Assembly: GCF_026309355.1 (NCBI RefSeq)
Contig: NZ_JAPJZK010000001.1
Location: forward strand, 4,422,501-4,486,500
Length of the DNA: 64,000 nucleotides
Direction of reading: 5' to 3'
From: Spartinivicinus marinus
GTDB lineage: Bacteria; Pseudomonadota; Gammaproteobacteria; Pseudomonadales; Zooshikellaceae
The notes under the pieces are model-generated. The model was given only the letters and a program-made list of their open reading frames with translations. It did not search any database and was not told the DNA's origin. Shown here in pieces: positions 53,056 through 61,654 of the stretch (position 1 is the stretch's first letter; each line of letters starts with the position of its first letter). The position numbers were made by a program, and so were the translations under genes.

Positions 53056-54273
53056 CAGGGCAATTGCATATAAAAATACAACAAAATCAGTATAATAGAA
53101 TAAAAAGCAACTGATATAGAGTGCAACATTGGTAAAAAATAGTACAGTTTTAGATCATTTTGAACAGTTAGATGATCCTCGAATGGAACGCCGTCGTCGT
53201 CATAAGCTCATTGATATTATTACTATTACGATTTGTGCTGCTTTATGCGGGGCAGATGACTGGGTCGCTATTGAGCGATTTGGTAACGCCAAAGAAGCAT
53301 GGTTTAAGAGCTTTCTAGAGCTACCCAACGGAATACCCTCTCATGATACCTTTGGTCGTTTTTTCTCACGCCTTTGCCCTACATCGTTTCAAAGCTGCTT
53401 CATCCAATGGGTTCAGTCAATCACTGATAGCTTACCTGGCAAGTTGGTAGCCATTGATGGTAAAACGCTTAGACGATCATTTACTGAACCTGATAAGAAG
53501 AATGCTATTCACTTGGTTAATGCATGGTCAATAGAAAATAAGTTAGTGTTAGGTCAACTTAAGACTGATATAAAATCCAATGAAATTACCGCCATTCCTG
53601 AACTATTAGAAGCGATAGCGGTTAAAGGTGCTGTTGTATCAATAGATGCGATGGGGTGTCATAAAGCCATTGCTAAAAAAATTCGTGAAAAAGGGGCTCA
53701 TTACTTGTTGGCAGTTAAAAATAACCAGCGTCGCTTATATTCTGCTATTCAAGAACAACTGTATTCTAAAAAAGCCAAAGTGTATCAACGTCCAGCTATT
53801 GACTTTCATTCTTCAGAAAAAGAACAGCATGGCCGTCATGAGATACGACGCTGCTGGGTTTATCACTCAGTGGCTAAACTACCTATAGCAACAGAGTGGA
53901 TCGATTTAGCTGCTGTCATTAGGGTTGAGACAGAACGTACCTTGCAAGGCAAAAAATCAAAAGAACAACGCTATTATATTTCTAGCCAGCCCTTATCAGC
54001 AAAAGCTGTCAGTGAAATGATTCAACATCATTGGCAAATTGAGAACAGCCTACATTGGAGTTTGGATGTTGCATTTAGGGAAGATGATAGTCGAATTCGT
54101 ATAGGTCATTCAGCAGAAAACATGTCTAGGATTAGGCAAATAGCCCTTAATATTCTTAAACAAGATGACACTTATAAAATTGGTATAAAAAATAAGAGGC
54201 TTTCTGCTGGTTGGGATCATGAGTATTTAATGAAGTTAATTTGCTCCGTGTAAATTTATATGCGATTGCCCTG
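53056..54273 (+). mobile_element. ISAs1-family insertion sequence (1218 bp)
   Basis: Left end CAGGGCAATTGCATATAAA and right end TTTATATGCGATTGCCCTG form near-perfect inverted repeats (one mismatch in 19). It is flanked by the exact 10-bp direct repeat GGGTTGTTAT (53046-53055 and 54274-54283). One transposase fills it. The intact ends, duplication and open frame indicate a recent insertion. Confidence 0.93.
53129..54253 (+). CDS. ISAs1-family transposase
   Basis: A 374-residue DDE transposase of the ISAs1/H-repeat group. LDHFEQLDDPRMERRRRHKLIDIITITICA opens it; LVAIDGKTLRRS, VVSIDAMGCHK and the HHWQIENSLHWSLDVAFREDDSRIR block with the catalytic Glu region follow. The start is a TTG. It looks intact, so the element could still move. 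The same-strand stop lies 20 bases from the IS right end. Confidence 0.93.
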   Translation: MVKNSTVLDHFEQLDDPRMERRRRHKLIDIITITICAALCGADDWVAIERFGNAKEAWFKSFLELPNGIPSHDTFGRFFSRLCPTSFQSCFIQWVQSITDSLPGKLVAIDGKTLRRSFTEPDKKNAIHLVNAWSIENKLVLGQLKTDIKSNEITAIPELLEAIAVKGAVVSIDAMGCHKAIAKKIREKGAHYLLAVKNNQRRLYSAIQEQLYSKKAKVYQRPAIDFHSSEKEQHGRHEIRRCWVYHSVAKLPIATEWIDLAAVIRVETERTLQGKKSKEQRYYISSQPLSAKAVSEMIQHHWQIENSLHWSLDVAFREDDSRIRIGHSAENMSRIRQIALNILKQDDTYKIGIKNKRLSAGWDHEYLMKLICSV

Positions 54274-54578
54274 GGGTTGTTATAGTCTATTCCATAAAAT
54301 GCAATATTGGGTGTAGCGTCATAATCCTTTCTGCTGTTAATAAGATTGATAATCCTACCTATGTCTTTAAAAAATTTGATGGCATTTTTATCGGCGTCAA
54401 TGAAAACTACCTGTGGAAAGACAAATGCTGGTGATATTTGTACATAGCTGCCAGGGTATATAGCATTGACTATCGAAAATTCCTGCTCTAATAATTGGAA
54501 TAAGTCAACTTGTTCATTTTCTCTATCCGAATAGTATTTTTTATAAAGCTGAATAACGTCTTTTTTATTTATTGTCAT

Positions 54579-54816
54579 AGGAGTCTTACGTAAATATGCA
54601 AATAGATTGTGAGACTGTAATGATACGCTTATGTAACATTACAGGCAGATAACTTAATCAGCCATAAGGAAATGTACTTACTACAGGGTTGATAAAGTTA
54701 TTTAATGCATGATATATGTTCAATAAATAATCCATACTCCACAAAGGTCTGCATGATTTCATCATTGATCCAGTAATCAATTAGCCTTTGCCGGATTCAT
54801 AGTGTATTTGGCAAAC
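54579..54816. other. Intergenic with possible coding relic
   Basis: On the minus strand the frame RQRLIDYWINDEIMQTFVEY then GLFIEHISCIK ends at a stop near 54704; it reads as a coding tail but has no start and no family. Only a short relic, no gene called. Confidence 0.35.
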
Positions 54817-54992
54817 TATACCCAAAGCGTAGGGTTTTTAGGGGCGGCCGTCGAGCAGCGAAGCCCCATGAGCCTATAAATAATAGGTGATTGGGGTGAC
54901 AGTTAATTGCTCCATGCATTAACTGCATTCACACCATCCTTGGTGATTAGGAGCGATGACAACAAAGCCTAAAAATTATTCGCGAAGGGTAT
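54817..54992 (+). repeat. Dispersed element, first subtype (176 bp)
   Basis: TATACCC-AAAGCG-TAGGGTTTTTAGG to GCCTAAAAATTATTCGCGA-AGGGTATA, with inner AGCCTATAAATAATAGGTGA and TTGGGG and an extra segment of about 50 bases near 54900. Intergenic. Confidence 0.8.
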
Positions 54993-55028
54993 AAGGCTGC
55001 TACATTACTATATGGGGTATTAGCAATC

Positions 55029-55484
55029 ATGAGAGAATATATTGATTTAACCCTTCTTACATTAGAAGGTATTTCCAGCGCAGCGGGTAGACCTATTGAT
55101 GAACAAGTCTACCTTGAATCACTTGAAATAGCTATGAATAATGGCTTGCTATTTGAGGTTCGTCGAAATGGTATTTTATTAAGCTATGCAACGCTTAAAG
55201 ACATAGGTAGTGGTACTTGGTTTATTCTTATATTCATTACTCACCCAAATCATAGAACTAAACAAGTTTTTGGTGAGCTTTTTTCTCAAATTAGCACTCA
55301 CTTAGAATCCGTTAAAGCACGTAAATTAGTAAGTAATGTATTGAGAGTGAACAGATTATCTCTGGCATTTCATAGGAAGCTAGGATTTACTGTTACAAGA
55401 AAAGCTGATATTGGGTTTGAGTTTACAATGGATCTTGATAGCTCAAAAGCTATGCATTGGAAACACTGGAGTAAGAAATTCTAA
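55029..55484 (+). CDS. GNAT-family acetyltransferase
   Basis: A 151-residue protein of GNAT fold. LFEVRRNGILLSYATLKDIG is strand 2-3, ITHPNHRTKQVFGELFSQI replaces the usual loop (QxxGxG is only partly kept), and SLAFHRKLGFTVTRKADIGFEF gives the end motif. The weak acetyl-CoA loop makes the catalysis less certain. It starts 36 bases after the right end of a dispersed element. Confidence 0.7.
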   Translation: MREYIDLTLLTLEGISSAAGRPIDEQVYLESLEIAMNNGLLFEVRRNGILLSYATLKDIGSGTWFILIFITHPNHRTKQVFGELFSQISTHLESVKARKLVSNVLRVNRLSLAFHRKLGFTVTRKADIGFEFTMDLDSSKAMHWKHWSKKF

Positions 55485-55675
55485 TGCATCTAATAATGAA
55501 ATAAACTCTTGAAGTGATTTTTTGAGTAGAAAGGATTGAAGCCTAATGACTTATTCTGGGGTGTAAGGATAGAGCAGGATTATGGTATAACAGATGATGA
55601 TGTTTGGTAGTTTTTTAGGTATTGCTGGCTGTGTAGGTGTAGACTTAATTATGGTAATCAATGAGGTCTTTTAAT

Positions 55676-56056
55676 ATGCAAAACAACCAGCTAGAACAGA
55701 ATAAAATTGTGTGGAGTATTATCTCTGAATTGTTCCTAGACAATCAACTTAGAGATTTAGACCTAAACCATATAGCAAAAGAATTGCTTAAAACTTCTTT
55801 TACTGAAAAGGAGCTAAATGAGATATTTTATTACGATGTTGCACCTATTTGCTTTATGAATTTACAAAATGTAGCTGGTGAGTGGGAAGGATTTGACAAA
55901 GAATGGTTATTTTCTGAAATTCAAAAAAACAGAAATAAAAACCAAATAATATTTCGTCTAAAATGTAAACTGCTGCGAAGTTTATATGGCTCACTGGCTT
56001 TAGATCAATGGGCAAAAGTGCTTGAAAAGCTTAGAGAGTTAAGAGATACAGGATAG
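55676..56056 (+). CDS. DUF7079-like small protein
   Basis: A 126-residue cytoplasmic helical protein. KIVWSIISELFLDNQLRDLD, FTEKELNEIFYYDVAPICF and MNLQNVAGEWEGFDKEWL match the pattern of DUF7079 proteins (SELFLDtelxd ... DVAPxCxxN ... AGEWxGFdeeWL), often near immunity or toxin genes. Function unknown. ATG 55676 has GAGG eight bases before it; a 55661 start is also open. Confidence 0.7.
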   Translation: MQNNQLEQNKIVWSIISELFLDNQLRDLDLNHIAKELLKTSFTEKELNEIFYYDVAPICFMNLQNVAGEWEGFDKEWLFSEIQKNRNKNQIIFRLKCKLLRSLYGSLALDQWAKVLEKLRELRDTG

Positions 56057-56121
56057 TCTAGAAGGAAACTTATCTAACAAAGAGATCATCCTGACTTAAC
56101 TGTCTATTGAGCTAAATAATT

Positions 56122-56652
56122 ATGGACATCCGAATAGCAACAAAGCAAGATTGTGACAGTATCAAAAAAATCTATTCGTCCGCGTTTCCCAAAGACGAGA
56201 GCGAGATTGTCACAAAACTTGCCATTGCACTACTTTCCGAAAATACGACACCATCAACAATACCTCTGATAGCTGAAGCTAATGGCTCTGTGGTGGGGCA
56301 CATCACATTCAGTCCAGTTGGAATTAAAAGCGATGAGAGCTGCCAGGCTTATATTTTGGCGCCGCTGGCAGTGCAACCCAACTACCAAAAACGTCGTATT
56401 GGCTCTAAGTTGATTGAATATGGCATGCAACAGTTGTTAACGATAGGGGGAAATATCGTCTTTGTTTACGGCGATCCAAAGTATTACGGAAGATTTGGTT
56501 TTAATGCAGAAACTGCTCGTAATTATACAGCGCCTTACAAACTTCAGTATCCTTTTGGGTGGCAAGCCATTGTGCTTAATGAATATATTTTAGAAAAAGT
56601 ACCCGTAGCAATAAACTGTGTTGCTTCTTTGTGCGACCCCAAATTATGGTGA
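56122..56652 (+). CDS. YhbS-like GNAT acetyltransferase
   Basis: A 176-residue GNAT. PLIAEANGSVVGHITFSPVGI, APLAVQPNYQKRRIGSKLIEYGM (QKRRIGS = acetyl-CoA loop) and PKYYGRFGF are the YhbS signature, a broad group of amine or protein acetyltransferases. The substrate is unknown. Good start, no operon partner. Confidence 0.88.
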   Translation: MDIRIATKQDCDSIKKIYSSAFPKDESEIVTKLAIALLSENTTPSTIPLIAEANGSVVGHITFSPVGIKSDESCQAYILAPLAVQPNYQKRRIGSKLIEYGMQQLLTIGGNIVFVYGDPKYYGRFGFNAETARNYTAPYKLQYPFGWQAIVLNEYILEKVPVAINCVASLCDPKLW

Positions 56653-56839
56653 TCAGTTTACTAGCAATTACACCTGCTAAAACAAACTGAGGTGCTAAAG
56701 AATAATTTATGCATATCTTAGTATTGGTCTTTTAAAGGCAATGTTACATTGTTGAAATATTCATGGTATTGTGACAAAGATACTTAATGCAAGTGGTTAT
56801 CGACTTGTTTTTCATTAATATTATTTAAAAGGTTTTATA

Positions 56840-58009
56840 GTGAATATTAGCTCTATTGCAGTAACTTCATTAGTAATCTTTATAAGTGCTAGTAGCTTTT
56901 CAGCAGATCATATAAGAAGCAAAAGGAGTATAAATGGTACAAACGCAACAACTCAAGTTGATTGGACTGTAGCACTATTAAAAGATTATGATCAGCCATC
57001 AGCTTCGGGAGAAAATAAATTAGTATCAGAGTATCAATTCTGTGGGGGAGCACTAATCAATAAAAACTGGGTTGTTACAGCAGCACATTGTGTAGAAGAT
57101 ATAGATCATAAGAATATCTCTGTGGCTGTTGGTGCATTAGACTTAGATGAAGAAATAAAAAGCAATGCTTTAACTGTTAAATCAATCAGTAAAATAATTA
57201 TTCACCCAAAATATTATTCAACATATTCGCCTTTAAAAAGTATGGCTTGGCTAGATAATGATATTGCATTGTTAAAGCTAAAAACAGAAGCGTCAACGAA
57301 GCAGCCTATCAGTATTATTGACCAAAATCTTCCAGAAAATTCAATTACAAAAACTAGTGGGTGGGGGTTGACTGAATATAGCAGTAATTTCGAAAAAACA
57401 ACCTATGATGGTATAGAAATGTATTTGGTTAATAACAGTAAAAAGACGACTTCTATAAGACAAGATGTTACTTATGAGATTAGAGGTACAGAGCAATGTA
57501 TAGATAGTAAATTTAGTGAATTAGGAGTAACTGCGCGTTTATGGAAGATACCTAAGGCTATTTCAAATTTTATAGATAACTTAAAAAAGCTTGGAATAGC
57601 TCAGCTAAAAATAAATAAAAAAATAAATTTGTTAGATGGTTCTGATCCTAATATAGAAGAGTTAAAGGTATTGGAGAAAAAAATAGATAGTAGTATTCAG
57701 TACTTTGTAAATGAAGTGAGCCTATTGCTAAGGCATAATATTTTGCTAGAAGCTGCATCAAAAAATAATACCGTTAATAAGCTAATATCTTCATCCAATC
57801 AGCTATGTGTCAGTTCTGTATCTACTCCAATAGCAGGAATTTGTTTTGGGGATAGTGGAAGTCCATTATTTTATGAAGATAATGGAGTGGCGAGGTTATA
57901 TGGGTTGGCGAGTTTTTCTCGCGGGTGTGCAGCTCCAAATTCTCTAGATGTTTTTACAAATGTTTATTCATATAAAAGCTGGATCAATAGTACTATAAGT
58001 AGTAATTAG
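56840..58009 (+). CDS. Secreted trypsin-like serine protease with a large insertion
   Basis: A 389-residue precursor (GTG start, AAAGG upstream, signal peptide to about 21). The S1 triad is His in VVTAAHCVED (about 83), Asp in DNDIALLKL (about 139) and Ser in GICFGDSGSPLF (about 340), with IRSKRSINGT as the likely activation segment. Between the Asp and Ser lies an unusual Lys-rich helical insertion (about 195-310), including NLKKLGIAQLKINKKIN. The next gene encodes a ricin-like protein. Probably an extracellular toxin or nutrient protease. Confidence 0.85.
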   Translation: MNISSIAVTSLVIFISASSFSADHIRSKRSINGTNATTQVDWTVALLKDYDQPSASGENKLVSEYQFCGGALINKNWVVTAAHCVEDIDHKNISVAVGALDLDEEIKSNALTVKSISKIIIHPKYYSTYSPLKSMAWLDNDIALLKLKTEASTKQPISIIDQNLPENSITKTSGWGLTEYSSNFEKTTYDGIEMYLVNNSKKTTSIRQDVTYEIRGTEQCIDSKFSELGVTARLWKIPKAISNFIDNLKKLGIAQLKINKKINLLDGSDPNIEELKVLEKKIDSSIQYFVNEVSLLLRHNILLEAASKNNTVNKLISSSNQLCVSSVSTPIAGICFGDSGSPLFYEDNGVARLYGLASFSRGCAAPNSLDVFTNVYSYKSWINSTISSN

Positions 58010-58066
58010 TTTTTAGATATGCCGATAACGCTTAAATAAAAATTTTAACGTGTGGGATTGAAATCT

Positions 58067-58576
58067 ATGCAAGTGCGATTTGTTATTTTGTTTGTATTAA
58101 TAAATTCTTTAATGATGAATGTTAAGGCTGATGTGTTTAAGCATCACCTATCAGGGGCATGTGTTGTACCTCAAAAGCTTGAAAATAATTCGCCACTTAT
58201 TTTTGATTATGATGCATGCAACCCTAAAACGGCTGATAAAGAAAAGTATGCAAACTATATTATTGAACCAACGAATGAAGAAGATGGATCATTTTATATT
58301 AAACATAAATTTACAGGATTTTGTATAGCACCAATGTCTAATTCTTCAGAAGAAAAATCATTATTAATACTGTCAGAGAACTGTGACTCTTCGTTTGTCC
58401 GTACACCCAATGGTCAAGGGTCTATATCACTTAAAGGATCTGAGTTTGTAATTAGCTCAAGCTCATTCCTACCCAAACACTTAAACTCTATTGATCACTT
58501 AGTTCTATATAAACCTTTTAAATATATGAAGACTATCAAGAGCCAGATATTTTACTTCTCTCGATTAGATGGGTAA
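58067..58576 (+). CDS. Secreted beta-trefoil (ricin-lectin-like) protein
   Basis: A 169-residue precursor, ATG 58067 chosen over GTG 58052 because GGGA lies before it and it leaves a clean signal peptide (VRFVILFVLINSLMM). The mature part has HHLSGACVVPQ and HKFTGFCIAP, the paired motifs of a ricin-B-like beta-trefoil, with cysteines in each. It lies 58 bases after the trypsin-like gene and is likely co-expressed, possibly as a targeting or binding partner. Confidence 0.65.
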   Translation: MQVRFVILFVLINSLMMNVKADVFKHHLSGACVVPQKLENNSPLIFDYDACNPKTADKEKYANYIIEPTNEEDGSFYIKHKFTGFCIAPMSNSSEEKSLLILSENCDSSFVRTPNGQGSISLKGSEFVISSSSFLPKHLNSIDHLVLYKPFKYMKTIKSQIFYFSRLDG

Positions 58577-58729
58577 CTATGAAAATAGATTAAAAGTAGC
58601 TAGTATGTATGCTATGTGAAGATAGCATACATACTTGTTAATACAAAATAATGCAGACCTGCTTTAGGTACTATATTGGCAAAGATTCCCCGAATTAAAA
58701 ACATAATTTATGGGTATTTTAGTATTGAA

Positions 58730-58854
58730 TATACCCAATGCGAAGGGTTTTTAGGTGAGGCCATCAAGTGACGAATCCCATGAGCCTATATTAATAGGTG
58801 ATTGGGGTGAGGAGCGACGATAACAAAACCTAAAAATGATTCGCGATGGGTATA
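58730..58854 (+). repeat. Dispersed element, first subtype (125 bp)
   Basis: TATACCC-AATGCG-AAGGGTTTTTAGG to CCTAAAAATGATTCGCGA-TGGGTATA, with AGCCTATATTAATAGGTGA and TTGGGG inside. Intergenic. Confidence 0.82.
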
Positions 58855-59375
58855 GTATCAAACTTTTGCCTTTTTAAATTATGGATGCCTTTATATTCAA
58901 AACTACGCTCCATAAACACTGCCCCATATAGCGGTGCTAAATGGTCTCAGCCGTGTCGAAAATATTCAATACCTGTCTTGAGTCGTTAGCTATTTTTGTG
59001 GGCAAGAGAGTTTGAGTAGAAAGACAACCTTGACTTTAAACTAGTTGCTACGGTAGAAAAAGAGCCAACAAAATGAGGATGTATTGGATTAACCCTCGAC
59101 AGTAATTTCTGTTCGTCCAATCGCATTCAGCGCGGAAGGGTGGATGGAATTTGGGCTAGACGTTCTTGGCCACTATCAAGTACATAATAAGCGGATGAGA
59201 GGTAAAGTGCCTTCGTATAAATATAATCAATAGGATAAATGCTATTTTTTATAGAATAGGGTTGTTAGGGGCAGTAACTCAAATTTTCTAATGTTTATAA
59301 AAAAGTGACCAAATTTTCATTCAGTCACTTTCTCACATACTTCCATTTAAATGAAATAAAAATTAACAGCTACAG
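58855..59375. other. Intergenic with decayed coding relic
   Basis: Apart from the relic at 59132-59233 this holds nothing recognisable. Confidence 0.4.
59132..59233 (+). pseudogene. C-terminal coding relic of unknown gene
   Basis: The plus-strand frame AEGWMEFGLDVLGHYQVHNK then RMRGKVPSYKYNQ ends at TAG 59231. No start exists upstream because the frame is broken. It reads as the tail of a decayed, possibly mobile, gene; no family is identified. Confidence 0.3.
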
Positions 59376-61196
59376 CTATTTCCACTGCCACTGTGCGCCT
59401 TCTGAATTATCCTTGGTCCATACGCCAACCCAATCGCCGTAGGCTTTGAAATGTTTTAAATAAATCATTGGGTAAGCCAGGTTTTCAAGGCGGCCTTGTT
59501 TTAGTTGCCAGCGTTGGTGAAGTTGTTTGTTGTCGCAGCTGCCAATAACGGCGCGGTTGCTGCCTTTCCACCATTGTGGCATTTGTAAGCATTTTTCAGG
59601 TGCGCTGGCTGGGTGTAAGAGGCCTTTGGTGTCTAATTCCCATTGTTGTGACTTATTGTTTTGGCAGCTGCTGGCATTTATTTTGGCACTGCTATTTACT
59701 CCTAGGCAGGCATTAAGCTTGTTGGAAAGTGGTTTAAATTTGTCGGGGTTGGGTTTAGGGTTTGGATTCGGATTGGGGTTTGGATCGGGATCAGGATTAG
59801 GGGTAGGATTACCGCCTACACCATCGGCAGGTACTTTATTATTAAAATGCTCAGCGACTTCTGACCAGATATCTTTAATTTTAGCTGCCGAGTTAGTGCC
59901 GCTTGGGCAGCCTCCCCAGTGGTGTAAGCCAATAACTTTGTGGCTCTTATTGGCTAATACAGGTGATCCAGAACTACCACCGGTAGTATCACATTTATAG
60001 CCTAAATTACTACGACTACTGGTGGGTTTATCTACCTGGCAGCGGTTACGTGAATTTTGATCGTCTTCAATACTCAGCTCTTTAGGGTTGCCTGCGCCAT
60101 GTTGAGCAATATAAATATCTTCATTTTGTTGAGGTTCTCTTACATCGAGGCCCAGATAACTAAATGACTTGATTGAGCTAAAGTCTTTAACAGTAAATAA
60201 AGTGTAGTCTAAGCTATTACTACGACTGGTTTTTAGCATTTTGTCGCCAGAGACTTTTACCACTTTAGTTTTTTGTCCACCACCACACTGGCTGCGTTGA
60301 TAGTTAAACCAGACTTCTGAATTGGATACTTTTGATTGAGTGCTCATACAATGGTTATTAGTAAACATACGGTTGTCGGCACTGACTCGCCAAGCTGTAC
60401 ATAAACCGCCGCCCATGACCAAGCGGGCAACAGGTTTGGTATGAGCGTATTCCGTTGGGTGAGAGTCTTTATAACAAACAGCATCTTTTCGTTGCATTTT
60501 ACCGCAGGTGGAGCGAGTTTGGATGAGTTCCTCAACCACTTCTTCTGGGTAGCCCTTCCAATAGTGACCAATTTTTAATTGATGTTTACCTTCTACCCAG
60601 GGGTATTGAGGATCAGTTTCAACTTTGACGATGGCGGTATCACCACTAATCGACATACTGGCCCAAGCCTGCTTACCATCTTCTCCATTATCAGGGTCAA
60701 AGGTGAAATTATCGCGTTTGGTATTACCATAGCGATATGCTTCGCTACCATCAGGGTTGCTGACAATCACTTGGCTGTTTTTAGGAAGGCTAAAAGCACT
60801 AAAATGAATTTTAATAAAGCTGGCGCCGGGTTCCTGAATTGTGTGAGATTGATCTTTTTTGAGTGATTGATTAGGTACTAAGCTAGTAGCCGTAACGACT
60901 TTATCTGCAATTTTAATTATTTGCGGCTGTGCACTAGCTTCTACGGTTTGTGTTGTGTTATTTTCTGTTTTTGTGGATAGTAATGAAGTTAATAAATTTT
61001 CTTTTATTGTAGCACCTGTAGTTACTGTTGCATTTCTAGTTATTCCAGCATTTTGGCTTATTGCTGATTTAGACGTTAATACATTTTGTATCACTGCTTG
61101 ATCAGTTTGCGACTGAGCTGAAAGATAGCTAAAGGGTGCAACGGTTACCAGAGTAGTAAATAAACAGGCTAATGGGTGTAATTTAGGTAAACTCAT
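59376..61196 (-). CDS. Secreted trypsin-like protease with C-terminal ricin-type lectin domain
   Basis: A 606-residue precursor. ATG 61196 gives a signal peptide (LACLFTTLVTVAPFSYLSA) and has AAGG upstream; a TTG at 61247 is less likely. An N-terminal region is followed by a trypsin-fold protease: FTNNHCMST (His), LDYTLFTVKDF (Asp) and TTGGSSGSPVLA (Ser). A Pro/Asn/Asp-rich linker (NPDPDPNPNPNPNPKPNPD) leads to a RICIN domain with QxW repeats (SQQWELD, HQRWQLK, AQWQWK). Expected to bind carbohydrate and cleave proteins outside the cell. Confidence 0.9.
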   Translation of the reverse strand: MSLPKLHPLACLFTTLVTVAPFSYLSAQSQTDQAVIQNVLTSKSAISQNAGITRNATVTTGATIKENLLTSLLSTKTENNTTQTVEASAQPQIIKIADKVVTATSLVPNQSLKKDQSHTIQEPGASFIKIHFSAFSLPKNSQVIVSNPDGSEAYRYGNTKRDNFTFDPDNGEDGKQAWASMSISGDTAIVKVETDPQYPWVEGKHQLKIGHYWKGYPEEVVEELIQTRSTCGKMQRKDAVCYKDSHPTEYAHTKPVARLVMGGGLCTAWRVSADNRMFTNNHCMSTQSKVSNSEVWFNYQRSQCGGGQKTKVVKVSGDKMLKTSRSNSLDYTLFTVKDFSSIKSFSYLGLDVREPQQNEDIYIAQHGAGNPKELSIEDDQNSRNRCQVDKPTSSRSNLGYKCDTTGGSSGSPVLANKSHKVIGLHHWGGCPSGTNSAAKIKDIWSEVAEHFNNKVPADGVGGNPTPNPDPDPNPNPNPNPKPNPDKFKPLSNKLNACLGVNSSAKINASSCQNNKSQQWELDTKGLLHPASAPEKCLQMPQWWKGSNRAVIGSCDNKQLHQRWQLKQGRLENLAYPMIYLKHFKAYGDWVGVWTKDNSEGAQWQWK

Positions 61197-61654
61197 GGAT
61201 GACTGCCTTGAAGGTGCAACTAGTCCTTGAGGGCTTATAGGCCCCAAGGGTATGTTTTTAATAAATAGTTAAAAGTGTTGAAGGACTATAACGAAATTAA
61301 CTGCCAAAAAATCGAGAACCGGTTAGCCTTATAATAAGATTGAAATAATTTTTTAGTTAATTGTGAAATATTATTTTTAAGGTAGACTTTTTTAGGTTGA
61401 AATTTTGCTGATAATTGTTGAGTGTATTTTTATGAAATATTAACTCAAAATAAATGCTAGCCTTATTGATGTAGTGTTGTTTATATAGGGGCTTTTTATA
61501 TAGAGTGATATATGATAATGAAACATTCAAATAGAATGTGATAAGCCTTGTATCTATAAAGTATGATGACTAATTTATTATTAATTAATGAAAATACATT
61601 AATCAATTAAGGATGCTTCTAAAAATAGTCAAAATACCCTCAGCGACGGGTATA
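61197..61654. other. Intergenic, AT-rich, with a tiny palindrome
   Basis: ATACCCTCAGCGACGGGTATA at 61634-61654 looks like the two outer ends of the dispersed element fused together (TATACCC and GGGTATA). No gene seen. Confidence 0.4.

Larger units (their letters stand above)
52712..54578 (-). pseudogene. Methyltransferase-like gene split by an ISAs1-family element
   Basis: N-terminal part: ATG 54578 down to 54274 (MTINKKDVIQLYKKYYS... FIDADKNAIKFF ... FYGIDYNNP). C-terminal part resumes at 53045 (IEELLGRFDLLISQYAGFIS, GGYLLANDSHGDAGLA) to the stop at 52712. Removing the IS and one copy of its 10-bp target duplication restores one 212-residue frame. FIDADKNA plus IGGYLLANDSHGDAG suggests a Rossmann-type class I methyltransferase-like protein. 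Disrupted here, so presumably non-functional. Confidence 0.8.

Noticed and set aside
59527-60000. Plus-strand 157-codon frame antisense to the protease-lectin gene
   Set aside because: Composed of low-complexity Gly/Leu repeats produced by the Pro/Asn linker on the other strand.
61634-61654. A tiny full repeat element
   Set aside because: Only the outer TATACCC/GGGTATA ends remain; too short to count as a copy, reported just as a possible scar.
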